Source: a virus. From it: 29,543 bases of DNA. The translations under genes were made by a program, and so were the position numbers. This document shows positions 1-8,654 of this stretch, piece by piece. Location: IMG/VR virus record IMGVR_UViG_3300026257_000016, positions 1 through 29,543 of that record; one strand, 5' to 3'. The notes under the pieces were generated by a model. That model had not been told where the DNA came from. It searched no databases and was given only the letters and a program-made list of their open reading frames with translations. Position 1 is the stretch's first letter. Every line of letters begins with the position of its first letter.

Positions 1-1
1 C

Positions 2-3000
2 ACTAGCAGTCTACCTAGCATTTGGCCTATTAAATATACTCCTGATATTGTAGTCAGAGACACTGGTCTTACATATGATAGTGCTTCTTCTGAATGGAAT
101 CAGACTTGTGCTGAAGTTGCTTCTGCTATTGATACACTCATTGAGATCTATATTGGGACAATTGAAAACGCAGCAATCAACAACACGAATCAGTTGAATA
201 CCATCGTTAGGACAACTAGATCTACAAACTACACAAACACACAATATCAAGCAGGCACATGTGAAGGACCACAATCTGCAATTGACACTTTGTTTGACAT
301 CATGTCAGATACTCTTGGTGCTGGTTTTAATACCGACAGAGTAATTGCTAATATGCTGCTCTTTAACCAAGATGCTATCGCACAGAGAGCATATGATGAG
401 ACTGTGACTTACTACGGCACCACTAACATGACCGTGGACTTCTGTGCTGACATCCTTAAGGCAGTCAGATATGACATGATCACTGGCGGTAACGCAGGTG
501 CATTTGGACTGGTCCAAACCTGGTTTGATGGTGAAGGTAGCTTCATTGCATTCCAAGATGTGTCCCGTATACACCTGATTTATGCAAATACTCGCGTGCG
601 TGAGTATATCAAGTCTGTGTTGTATCAGTTGACTGAAGATCCTGGTTGGGCAACCTACAATACCTATCAGTTAGGTATCAATGGTCGCTTAGATTACAAC
701 CGTGAGGCATCTGAATTTATCATTGACTCTTCACTCAACGCTATTGAGTATTCATTAGAAACATCTGAATTCCCAACAGAAGGTAGCGTTACTTGGGTCC
801 CAAGTAGCGATGCAGTTAACATCAGCACCAAGTATGAATTGGGTTATGACTATAACACCGATCCTGCTCTGGTTATCCTGACTCCTATCGTCCCTGTTGG
901 TTTCGATCGCGCTGAGTATAGAGTTAGAATCAACCGCACAAACTCCTTCCGTCGTGGCGATATCCTCCAGTATATCCCAGCATCTGAGACCTCAGTCGCA
1001 GCATTTGCTGGTCAATCTTACTGGTATGTGATGACTGCCACTCCACAGTGGTTTGAGGTTGGTGCTCACTACATGCACGATGGTAGATTTAGAAAAATTG
1101 AAGTTGACACTACCAACACTGGTCAGCAGATCTTCGCTATCGTCAGACGTAGTGGCATTGCTAGACAGACTCCACTCTTCCCCGCAGATCCTTCGCAGAC
1201 TCCTATTCAGGGTGGATTCAACCCTGCAGATGTTATCTACGGCACCACGTCTGAATCTTCATCTGAAGTTAGTAGCATCTCACTCAACCAAGCAGAGATC
1301 AATAGAATCTACACTCGTTTTGAATTGAATAATGTAAGTCAGAATCTGGGTGTTTATGAAAACTTCACCGATGGTGAAATTATTAGAGTCAATGGAAACC
1401 CAGCAATCAATGGTCAACTCATACAAACTGGTAAAACTGATTCAAGTGGTCTAAACTTCGCCAACTTGATCAATGTTGCAGGCGTCGTTAACGTGGGTGA
1501 TACTCTGGTTGGTGATGACAGCGGCACAACTGCTGATGTTGCTTCCTTCGATTCTCGCATGTTAATTAACGTCGAGAGAGGAGCATTCGCACAAGGCGAT
1601 TGGTTGTTTGATAAGAATTCTGCTGTTGAGGCATACGCTAACGGATACCTCAATAAGTCTGGATCTCTCACAGGTAATGACGGTGGTCGTATTACGATTG
1701 ACGTTGAAACCATTGGAGATGCATGGGATACTGGCGATATCATCTACGGTAGCGTCACTGACTACATCCTTGAAATTGAGGGTCTCTCTGGCACGCAGAT
1801 TCAACTTAACCAGTATATACATGGATCCAACATCTATCAGTTGGAGCTTGGCACTGCGATTATTGATACGGGCATTTCTGATACATTCCGAGTGGGTGAT
1901 GAGATTGTCCTCCTGCAGGGCACCACACTAAAGGATCCTGGTTTCAGGGCAACAGTCACAGAATACATCAACGGCGTAAATGCAGATCCTTCTGATCCAA
2001 TTTATGGCATCCATCGCTTGTTTATTGGTAACCTGATTCCTGTGGGTATTGGTGCTGACATCTCTGAAGTTATTCAGGGCACTAATAACATTGGTAAACT
2101 TGATTTGGGATCCAACTTCCCAAGCATCTATGCCAACGTTGTTGCATACACGGATACTGCATATAACTCTTACGGGCGCGTGGCTGCTATTGACCAGCAA
2201 GGCATTACAGCAACCGTCTGGTTGGAAAATGTCAAGGGTGACTTCCTTAACAATATGACCGTCGTCTCCGACTATGGTTGGGGTGGTGTGATTTCTAAGG
2301 CACGCACGCTTGAGGGTCGCGTTGATCGTTACTTCCGTGGTTTCGACGGTGATCAGACTCAGTTTGATCTCACGATCAGCAATGGTGAAGCATACTACCC
2401 AGATCCTGCTGGTCACATGCTCATCTTCGTCAACGGTATCCTGCAACCTCCTGGTGGTAACAACTCCTACGTTGCATTCTCCGATAAGATTAACTTCTCT
2501 GAAGCACCCGAAATCGGATCTGAATTCGTTGGTTACTACGTTGGTAAACTTCGCCAGATGGATGATATCAGTTTCGAGTTTGACTCGTTACGCTCGTCCT
2601 TCAACCTCAGACGTGAAGGTTTATTCTACTCGCTGACACTGACTGAGGGTGTTTCTTCCAACGTGATTCGCCCAGAAAACAACATCATTATTTCACTCAA
2701 CGGTATCATTCAGGAACCTGGCGTTGCATACGAGCTCGTCGGATCTAGAGTCATCTTCGCTGAAGTGCCTCGCGCAGGATCAACCTTTGTTGGATTCTCC
2801 TACATTGGATCTGACACTGACGTGATCGCTGCAACCGTTGTGCCACCTGTGGAAGCAGGTGACAAACTTGAGATTGATGGTGAAGAATTCGCTCGTGAAG
2901 TTGCTCTGATCGAATCTTCCAACTCACTGATCACCTTTGAATACACAGGATCCGTTAAGGGTCGTAACGCTGCTGCACTTGCCCAGATCCGCTCTGGTCA

Positions 3001-3622
3001 GTTGGAAACTGCAATTCTCACCAACTCTGGTGATGGTTACACCTCACGCCCCAACGTGGACGTGATTTCATCCTCTGGTTTCGATGGTCGTATCAAGGCA
3101 CTCATGGGTATCACACGCATTGACGTGAAGACGCCTGGTGTTTCTTATCTGCAACCATTAGTCCAGATTGATAACATTGTCCCAGACGACTTTGTTAATC
3201 CTTCGGGCACGCCGGTCAATGGTGGTAGAGATATCTACAACGCTGACGAGGCAGGTGGTGGCACCACTACAATCGATCCTGGCGCGATTACGATTTCTCA
3301 GGATCCTGTAAACGTAACAGTTAACCAAGGTCAGACTGCATCCTTCACGGTTGCTGCTACTGTCTCCAACAGTCAGCAACTCAACTACCAGTGGCAGAAG
3401 AAGGAATACGGCACTCAGACCTGGAGTAACATCATCGGTGCTAACCAGTCAATATACAACACCAACGATGCCGCTCAGGCAGACGATGGTGACGAATACA
3501 GAGTTGCAATTACTGCTGCAGGTGCTACACCTGTTTACTCACTGTCTGCTATCCTCACGGTCCAGACTGGTGCTACTGTGATTAGCAACTTCACTCCAAC
3601 TCAAATCTTCGACGACATCTAA
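2..3622 (+). CDS. Large virion structural protein, 5' partial, C-terminal Ig-like domain
   Basis: The frame is open from base 2 to the TAA at 3620-3622 (1206 residues visible), so the gene begins left of the window; the TTG at 194 is only an internal codon. The N-terminal visible part has two related segments around an AIDTL core (about 110-160 and 270-310), then a helix-like stretch with TGGNAGAF and WFDGEG. Around 1460-1640 there is a VGDTLVGDDSGTTADV module also seen in other proteins here. Two beta repeats centred on FVNGILQPPG (2318-2560) and SLNGIIQEPG (2565-2830) are of a type common in phage fibres. Bases 3281-3570 encode an Ig-like domain (QGQTASFTV, YQWQKK, DGDEYRV). The protein is probably part of the baseplate periphery or a fibre, exposed on the particle. 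I cannot assign it to a T4 gene; gp7 is a positional possibility only. Confidence 0.85.
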   Translation, partial: TSSLPSIWPIKYTPDIVVRDTGLTYDSASSEWNQTCAEVASAIDTLIEIYIGTIENAAINNTNQLNTIVRTTRSTNYTNTQYQAGTCEGPQSAIDTLFDIMSDTLGAGFNTDRVIANMLLFNQDAIAQRAYDETVTYYGTTNMTVDFCADILKAVRYDMITGGNAGAFGLVQTWFDGEGSFIAFQDVSRIHLIYANTRVREYIKSVLYQLTEDPGWATYNTYQLGINGRLDYNREASEFIIDSSLNAIEYSLETSEFPTEGSVTWVPSSDAVNISTKYELGYDYNTDPALVILTPIVPVGFDRAEYRVRINRTNSFRRGDILQYIPASETSVAAFAGQSYWYVMTATPQWFEVGAHYMHDGRFRKIEVDTTNTGQQIFAIVRRSGIARQTPLFPADPSQTPIQGGFNPADVIYGTTSESSSEVSSISLNQAEINRIYTRFELNNVSQNLGVYENFTDGEIIRVNGNPAINGQLIQTGKTDSSGLNFANLINVAGVVNVGDTLVGDDSGTTADVASFDSRMLINVERGAFAQGDWLFDKNSAVEAYANGYLNKSGSLTGNDGGRITIDVETIGDAWDTGDIIYGSVTDYILEIEGLSGTQIQLNQYIHGSNIYQLELGTAIIDTGISDTFRVGDEIVLLQGTTLKDPGFRATVTEYINGVNADPSDPIYGIHRLFIGNLIPVGIGADISEVIQGTNNIGKLDLGSNFPSIYANVVAYTDTAYNSYGRVAAIDQQGITATVWLENVKGDFLNNMTVVSDYGWGGVISKARTLEGRVDRYFRGFDGDQTQFDLTISNGEAYYPDPAGHMLIFVNGILQPPGGNNSYVAFSDKINFSEAPEIGSEFVGYYVGKLRQMDDISFEFDSLRSSFNLRREGLFYSLTLTEGVSSNVIRPENNIIISLNGIIQEPGVAYELVGSRVIFAEVPRAGSTFVGFSYIGSDTDVIAATVVPPVEAGDKLEIDGEEFAREVALIESSNSLITFEYTGSVKGRNAAALAQIRSGQLETAILTNSGDGYTSRPNVDVISSSGFDGRIKALMGITRIDVKTPGVSYLQPLVQIDNIVPDDFVNPSGTPVNGGRDIYNADEAGGGTTTIDPGAITISQDPVNVTVNQGQTASFTVAATVSNSQQLNYQWQKKEYGTQTWSNIIGANQSIYNTNDAAQADDGDEYRVAITAAGATPVYSLSAILTVQTGATVISNFTPTQIFDDI

Positions 3623-3636
3623 ATAAAAGTAAAACC

Positions 3637-5223
3637 ATGGGGGCAACTGCAAGTTATAACGATGCCACTGACATTCTTACAGTAGAGGCGGATGGTCTTC
3701 CTTCTCCTGTAGGGTTTGGCACGTTTCCTAATGCCAACAACCCAAACACAGTAACGGAGCAAGATTTCGATCATGCTTTTACTTACCGTGGTGGGTCCTT
3801 TGGTATTAGTCGCACATTCGATACTAACGCTTGGAATCAAGACGGATTCATTAGGTCTATAGTCATTTCTGTTAATGATAACTCATTGTTTAACAATGAG
3901 ATTCAGGTGGGTGACAGACTTATGTTTACCTTCAGTGATGGTATTAAAAGGGTATTCCTTTATAAGGGCACTACTTTTACCTCCATCGAAGATGAGTGTT
4001 GGTTAGCAACATCCGATAGAATTGACCTTATTATGAGAGACCAAGAGTCTCTAACTAGCGGCACTTATGAGTATTATGATGAAAGAAATGGTCGAAGCGC
4101 AACTCCACTAGGTACTATTGGTATTGCCGCTAATGGCGTTGCTTTGTTTAGTCCTTCTGCTGGTACTGGTGGAAACCCCCCAGTAGGATTCAGTTGGAAT
4201 GCTCATTACCCACAATCTCCTGTAGATTTTGGTGAGGATGAGTGTGGTGGTCATCCTGAGCAAAGTGGTCAGTATCATTATCATGATACACACTTCTTGG
4301 ATTGTTGGCGAGATGGGTCCTCGATGGCAGGATACAATGATTATTATGGCACTACACAATATAACGGCGATAACTTGAGACATCCTGATGGTCATTCTAA
4401 GATCATCGGTATTGCATTTGATGGATTCCCAATTTATGGTCCATATGCTTATACATCACCATGGGACAATCTGACTTCTCCCAAAATTATGAAGTCTTCT
4501 TTCTCAACTTTATCAGTTGAGGCAGCAGGTAGACCTGACTATGGTAACACCATCGCAAACCCCCCTGCAGGCGCTCTGGTGCAGGACTGGGAGTATGTTG
4601 AGGCAACTGGTGACCTAGACCTTCATAATGGTAGATTTTGTATTACTCCAGAATTCCAGAATGGCACCTATGCATATTTCTTGTCTGTAGATCCAGACAA
4701 TATTGATGCCCCTGAGTTTCCATACATGATTGGAAGCTCTACTAGAGAGACAATTAATACAAACTTCACACTACAAGCACCTGTCGCTCCACCCAGTGGT
4801 GGCGGTAATGGAGGTGGAGCACCTTCAATTCTGGTGTTTAACAGCCAACCTCAGAATGCTACAGCAAATCCAGGAGAGACGGCAACGTTTACTGTGCAAG
4901 CAGAGATCAGTCCAGAAAATGGACCTATTGCTTATCAGTGGTATCGCTCCACAGATGGCGGTTTCGCATTTGCTGCTATTACAGGAGCAACTACAAACTC
5001 ATATACACTCAGTACTCTTGGATACATGACGGGATATAGATTCCGTTGCCGTATCATCGGTCCTCTGGGAGTATCGACTCAAGCAGAAAACTCACCACTT
5101 GATTCCAATGCAGCAGTATTGACTGTTACTGGATCTGGTGGTGGAAGCGGATCTACCGCTAATAGATTCGATAGCACGCAGAGCACTCTTGACTCTACGT
5201 CACAAACCTTCGATGGCACCTAA
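3637..5223 (+). CDS. YHYH-domain virion protein with C-terminal Ig-like domain
   Basis: This is a 528-residue protein starting 14 bases after the previous stop; no clear Shine-Dalgarno is seen. Residues 199-224 hold the family signature: Cys203, His206, Tyr213-His214-Tyr215-His216, His219 and Cys223, followed by HPDGH (249-253) and GIAFDGFPIYGPY (258-270). This matches the YHYH family of Pfam, whose biochemical role is not settled; the clustered His and Cys suggest metal binding, which is inference. After a Gly/Pro linker (about 380-395) comes an Ig-like domain at about 396-498 (PGETATFTV, YQWYRS, YRFRCRI), then a short tail rich in Ser, Thr and Asp. Its place among late structural genes and the Ig domain suggest a tail or fibre decoration. 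It could instead be a secreted-type enzyme carried on the virion; no signal peptide is visible. Confidence 0.88.
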   Translation: MGATASYNDATDILTVEADGLPSPVGFGTFPNANNPNTVTEQDFDHAFTYRGGSFGISRTFDTNAWNQDGFIRSIVISVNDNSLFNNEIQVGDRLMFTFSDGIKRVFLYKGTTFTSIEDECWLATSDRIDLIMRDQESLTSGTYEYYDERNGRSATPLGTIGIAANGVALFSPSAGTGGNPPVGFSWNAHYPQSPVDFGEDECGGHPEQSGQYHYHDTHFLDCWRDGSSMAGYNDYYGTTQYNGDNLRHPDGHSKIIGIAFDGFPIYGPYAYTSPWDNLTSPKIMKSSFSTLSVEAAGRPDYGNTIANPPAGALVQDWEYVEATGDLDLHNGRFCITPEFQNGTYAYFLSVDPDNIDAPEFPYMIGSSTRETINTNFTLQAPVAPPSGGGNGGGAPSILVFNSQPQNATANPGETATFTVQAEISPENGPIAYQWYRSTDGGFAFAAITGATTNSYTLSTLGYMTGYRFRCRIIGPLGVSTQAENSPLDSNAAVLTVTGSGGGSGSTANRFDSTQSTLDSTSQTFDGT

Positions 5224-5226
5224 ATA
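5219..5226 (+). promoter_or_regulatory. Possible variant late promoter (CCTAAATA)
   Basis: The octamer differs from the T4/cyanophage late consensus NATAAATA at one position and overlaps the TAA stop of the YHYH gene. It lies 22 bases before the ATG at 5249, about the same spacing as the exact octamers before 8655 and 28113. Because TAA stops followed by ATA produce this string easily, it may be chance. Confidence 0.3.
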
Positions 5227-5248
5227 ACACTGTAGAAATCTACCAACC

Positions 5249-6736
5249 ATGGCAAAGCAAAATCTTAGTATTGGATCGTCAGCAAACGACGGGACAGGTG
5301 ATAGTCTCAGAGATGGTGCTATCAAACTGAATAGCGTTATTGACGAGCTCTATACCGCTCTTGGTAATGACACCAACCTGCTGGTGAATATTGGCAGTCC
5401 TACCGCAGGACAATTAATGAAATGGGATGGATCTCAATTTGCTGAGGGAAATTTTGATACGTTAACTTCAAGTTTAGACGTTGGTGGATTTGAGATTGGA
5501 TCTACTGATAATGGTGATGTAGTCATCAAACCTCATGGTAGCGGTGATATTAAGTTTTGGGCAGGTGGCACTGGAAGTGCTCTGACATATATTGATGGCG
5601 CAGACGGTAAGTTAAAGTATACAAACCATTTTGCCCAAACAGCAGATCTTCCTGTTGCAGGAGATCATCATGGTATGTTTGCACATGTCCATGATCAAAG
5701 TCATGGATACTTTGCACATGATGGTGCTTGGGTTCAACTAATTGATAGTGGATCTTCTATCGGTGAGCTTACCGATGTTGACATGACAGTCGGCGGTGGT
5801 CCTTCTGATGGTCAGGTCCTTAAGTGGTCTGCTACCAATAGTTATTGGTATCCAGACAATGATGCTACCGCATCTGGTGGTGGTGGAGGATCTACACAAA
5901 ATTTATTTGAAGGTATCAATGCTGATACGGGGTCTACTACAGCGAGTGCTGCTACTGATGTGCTTACTGTGGCTGGTGGCACAAATATCTCCACATCTAT
6001 TGCTGGAGATACGTTAACAATTGACATGACGGGGACATTAGGTGATGTTGACCAAAATCTCTTCTCTACTATCGGATCTGATTCGGGATCCAAGACGGCT
6101 AATTCCACTACTACTACTGTTAACCTTATTGGCGGTACTGGGATCTCCACTGCTGTTTCTGGTGATAATCTGACGATTACCAATGATTCACCAAACACAG
6201 ATCAAAACATTTTTGCCACAGTAACTGGTGATAGCGGCACTACTACTTCCAACTCCCCTACTGAGTCGTTAGCAGTTTCTGGTGGAAATGGTATTACTAC
6301 CACTGCATCTACAAACTCAGTTTCGATTGCTGCAGATTTATATCTTGCTAGTGGTCAGACTCTATCAGAGAATCAGAGTTTCATTACTAATGCAAGTGGT
6401 GAAGTTGAAGCGGTTGCTTCTGCTGCTGTTGGTTTTGAGATTTCTGGGACATCAGGCGGTGGATATGACCTCAGCAACAACGGATGGACTGGAACTGGAA
6501 ACCCAACCATCTATGTCTATCGTGGTTTCACATATAGATTTAACAACACCACAACATCTGCTCACCCATTTGCTCTGAGACAAACAAGTGGTGGATCTGC
6601 CGTAACCGCTGGTGTGAGTGGATCACAGGAGGGTGTCCAATATTGGACTGTGCCTATGACTCTTGCAGCAGGCACAACATATGTCTATCAATGCACCGTT
6701 CATCCTGGAATGGTCGGTAATCTCGTGGTCGTCTAA
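5249..6736 (+). CDS. Fibre-like structural protein with His-rich segment and C-terminal cupredoxin-like domain
   Basis: This is a 495-residue protein. The N-terminus (NLSIGSSANDGTGDSLRDGA) is typical of phage virion fibre proteins. Residues 138-161 form a GMFAHVH...YFAHDGAW motif with six His (140, 141, 146, 148, 152, 157), a segment often found in marine phage fibres and including an HxH pair. Three repeats of about 50 residues start near 217, 269 and 319 (QNLF/QNIF, GG.GI, LTI). The C-terminal 97 residues (399-495) look like a cupredoxin: His439 in SAHPFALR, then Cys482, His485 and Met488 in CTVHPGM, the C-x2-H-x2-M spacing of amicyanin. Role in the particle is inferred as an exposed tail fibre or spike. 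It shares one base with the next gene (TAATG), so the two are probably translated together. Copper binding is a prediction from ligands only. Confidence 0.88.
   Translation: MAKQNLSIGSSANDGTGDSLRDGAIKLNSVIDELYTALGNDTNLLVNIGSPTAGQLMKWDGSQFAEGNFDTLTSSLDVGGFEIGSTDNGDVVIKPHGSGDIKFWAGGTGSALTYIDGADGKLKYTNHFAQTADLPVAGDHHGMFAHVHDQSHGYFAHDGAWVQLIDSGSSIGELTDVDMTVGGGPSDGQVLKWSATNSYWYPDNDATASGGGGGSTQNLFEGINADTGSTTASAATDVLTVAGGTNISTSIAGDTLTIDMTGTLGDVDQNLFSTIGSDSGSKTANSTTTTVNLIGGTGISTAVSGDNLTITNDSPNTDQNIFATVTGDSGTTTSNSPTESLAVSGGNGITTTASTNSVSIAADLYLASGQTLSENQSFITNASGEVEAVASAAVGFEISGTSGGGYDLSNNGWTGTGNPTIYVYRGFTYRFNNTTTSAHPFALRQTSGGSAVTAGVSGSQEGVQYWTVPMTLAAGTTYVYQCTVHPGMVGNLVVV
5897..6348 (+). repeat. Three tandem fibre repeats of about 50 residues
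   Basis: Imperfect protein-level repeats begin at 5897, 6053 and 6203 (Gln of QNLF, QNLF, QNIF), each followed by a DTGS/DSGS-like turn, a Ser/Thr-rich strand and a GG-N/G-I strand. Each unit probably adds a beta layer to a trimeric shaft. The DNA copies are diverged. Confidence 0.6.
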
Positions 6737-8619
6737 TGACAAGAACAGTCCCTGGATCTGGTGCTTCAATTGTCCCCATATTTAATAGTATATTCGGGGT
6801 AAGAGAAGTTTATGTTACTGCAGGAGGTAGTGGGTATGATCCTGCTGATCCCCCTAGACTCCGTGTCGGAAATTGTGGCACACCTATCAGAGATGCGGTT
6901 TTAAGACCTGTCATTGAAGGTGACAATGGTGAGATCACTGCTGTAGAAGTATTGGATCCAGGCGAAGGGTATGATCCCATGCGTCTGGAAATTACTGATG
7001 AGAATGCAAGTGTGCCTGCTGAAGGTAAGATCTTCCTGAAGCAAGACGGTGGTATTGACCTCATCCAAATGACTCAGTTTGGTGATGAATACTTTGCTGC
7101 TGAAGCAGAAGTTAAAGGTGGTGGTGGATCTGGATCTGAGTTAGTGCCTATTACAGGTCTAGTTACAGGTCTTGCTATTGAAGAGTTTGGTAGAAACTAT
7201 ACCGAAGAAGATGTCAATATCATCATCTCAGGTGGTGGTGGACAAGGTGCAACTGGTGTTGCTGGTGTCAATCCATTTGGTAAAGTTACTGCAATTACCC
7301 TTACCAATTCTGGTGAGTTTTTTGAAGATCCTCCTCTAATTCAAATTATTGGTGGTGGTGGATCTGGTGCTAGTGCTTCGGCATTTATTAATCTTGGTAC
7401 TATTACAACTATTGACCTCCTAGCAGGTGGTGATGGTTATGTAGTTGCTCCTCAGGTTATCTTTACAAGAGATACAAACCTAATTAAGACTGCAAGGAAC
7501 AGACAGTCTCTAAACTCTGTTGTTTACAATTTGTCAGGTATTCTGGCTGACGTGACCACTGGTGATGAAACTATTCACGTTGAGTCCACAGCACCTTTTC
7601 CTGGATCTGGTAAATTCCTTCTTGGTAGAGAAATTGTTAGATATACAGGTAAAACTGCCACAACATTTGATGGATGCGATAGGGGCACAAACTTTAGATT
7701 TGACCAAAAGATAATTCTTGATACTCTCCAAAATGATCCCAATACTGGAGACACGCTTTATGATTTCCAAGTTACTGACAAAGTTAGACGTGTTGTTGAA
7801 AATGCAAGTAACAGAGTCGCTATCGTTTATGATTGGGATGAAACTGAAAGAGCATTATATCTGACATTCCAAGTTGATGAGTTAGCATTTATTGATGCTG
7901 GCAGATCAAGCGAGAAGTCTCAAATTATTGCATTCTTTGCAGGTACTTCTGGATCAACTGCAACTGGTGTCGTACCACATACTTTGGTTGAGTTAGAAGG
8001 CAGCGAAATTGTTGCATTTACTTCACCTCTGTCAGTTATTCAAAACTTTAAGTTTGAGGATGATGATGAAGAGTATGTTGATGCTCAGGGTGTGCAGCAG
8101 TTTGGAGATGGTATTCCCGACCTTCTGAATACTGGCACAGATTATGAAGACCAGATTAATCTAGATGGGGGCATTGCCTCGTCTAAATATGGTATTGAGG
8201 AAGAATTAGGTGGCACCAACACCACGCTCTTCCAGATTGGTGATCAGATCTATGATGGCAGTCCTAACCAGTTAGTTGCTACTATCCAGTCTGCTGGTGC
8301 TTTGGGAGATGGTGATGCCCATATCTCTACTGCAACTATTATTATTGAATACATTAGTGCATCTCTGTTTAACATCCCAACAGCGGGTGGTGAAGAGACT
8401 GTTACTGGACAGACATCAGGCGTTGCAGCAACAACTACAAATAGAAGACTTGGACCTAAAGATGGTCAATTCTATCTAGATGTTAAGTCGATTCAAGATA
8501 ATGATCCAACTTACAAATTTACTGTTGGTGAGACAGTGCAAGGATACTCTTCTGGTGCCCAAGCAAAAATCATCGCAGTTGAGTATAACAACTTCCTCAG
8601 AAATGAGGGTGAGTATTAA
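6736..8619 (+). CDS. Gly-rich repeat virion structural protein
   Basis: This is a 627-residue protein; its ATG overlaps the previous stop by one base. The N-terminal half is built of recurring strands of the form GGSGYDPADPP, DPGEGYDP, SGGGGQGATG, IGGGGSGASA and GGDGYVVAPQ (to about residue 250). Residues about 271-326 carry a TIHVES...LLGREIVRYTG...RG module also found in the 2435-residue protein and in gp15. The C-terminal part holds VTGQTSGVAA and VGETVQGYSSGAQA modules (8385-8619), shared with other structural proteins here. No catalytic motif, signal peptide or membrane segment is seen. The position directly before gp8 suggests a baseplate-associated part, but it does not look like T4 gp7 and is much shorter (T4 gp7 is about 1030 residues). 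A specific role is not assigned. Confidence 0.85.
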   Translation: MTRTVPGSGASIVPIFNSIFGVREVYVTAGGSGYDPADPPRLRVGNCGTPIRDAVLRPVIEGDNGEITAVEVLDPGEGYDPMRLEITDENASVPAEGKIFLKQDGGIDLIQMTQFGDEYFAAEAEVKGGGGSGSELVPITGLVTGLAIEEFGRNYTEEDVNIIISGGGGQGATGVAGVNPFGKVTAITLTNSGEFFEDPPLIQIIGGGGSGASASAFINLGTITTIDLLAGGDGYVVAPQVIFTRDTNLIKTARNRQSLNSVVYNLSGILADVTTGDETIHVESTAPFPGSGKFLLGREIVRYTGKTATTFDGCDRGTNFRFDQKIILDTLQNDPNTGDTLYDFQVTDKVRRVVENASNRVAIVYDWDETERALYLTFQVDELAFIDAGRSSEKSQIIAFFAGTSGSTATGVVPHTLVELEGSEIVAFTSPLSVIQNFKFEDDDEEYVDAQGVQQFGDGIPDLLNTGTDYEDQINLDGGIASSKYGIEEELGGTNTTLFQIGDQIYDGSPNQLVATIQSAGALGDGDAHISTATIIIEYISASLFNIPTAGGEETVTGQTSGVAATTTNRRLGPKDGQFYLDVKSIQDNDPTYKFTVGETVQGYSSGAQAKIIAVEYNNFLRNEGEY

Positions 8620-8622
8620 CCC

Positions 8623-8630
8623 CATAAATA
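8623..8630 (+). promoter_or_regulatory. T4-type late promoter (CATAAATA)
   Basis: An exact match to the cyanophage late octamer NATAAATA (T4 TATAAATA) in the 35-base gap, 24 bases before the gp8 ATG. It probably drives gp8 through the small genes that end at the terminator near 18060. In T4 such sites are read by host RNA polymerase carrying gp55 with gp33 and the sliding clamp. Confidence 0.75.
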
Positions 8631-8654
8631 AATCTATAGGATAATTGGTAACAA

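Noticed and set aside
194-196. TTG as start of the first gene
   Set aside because: The frame stays open to base 2 and the upstream residues show the same AIDTL-type repeat as those downstream, so the gene continues beyond the left edge.
3618-3625. TCTAAATA as a late promoter before the YHYH gene
   Set aside because: One mismatch to the octamer, formed by a TAA stop followed by ATA, and only 11 bases before the ATG, which leaves almost no leader.
6736-8619. Identification of the 627-residue protein as T4 gp7
   Set aside because: Position before gp8 fits, but length and repeat composition do not, and no gp7 landmark was recognised.
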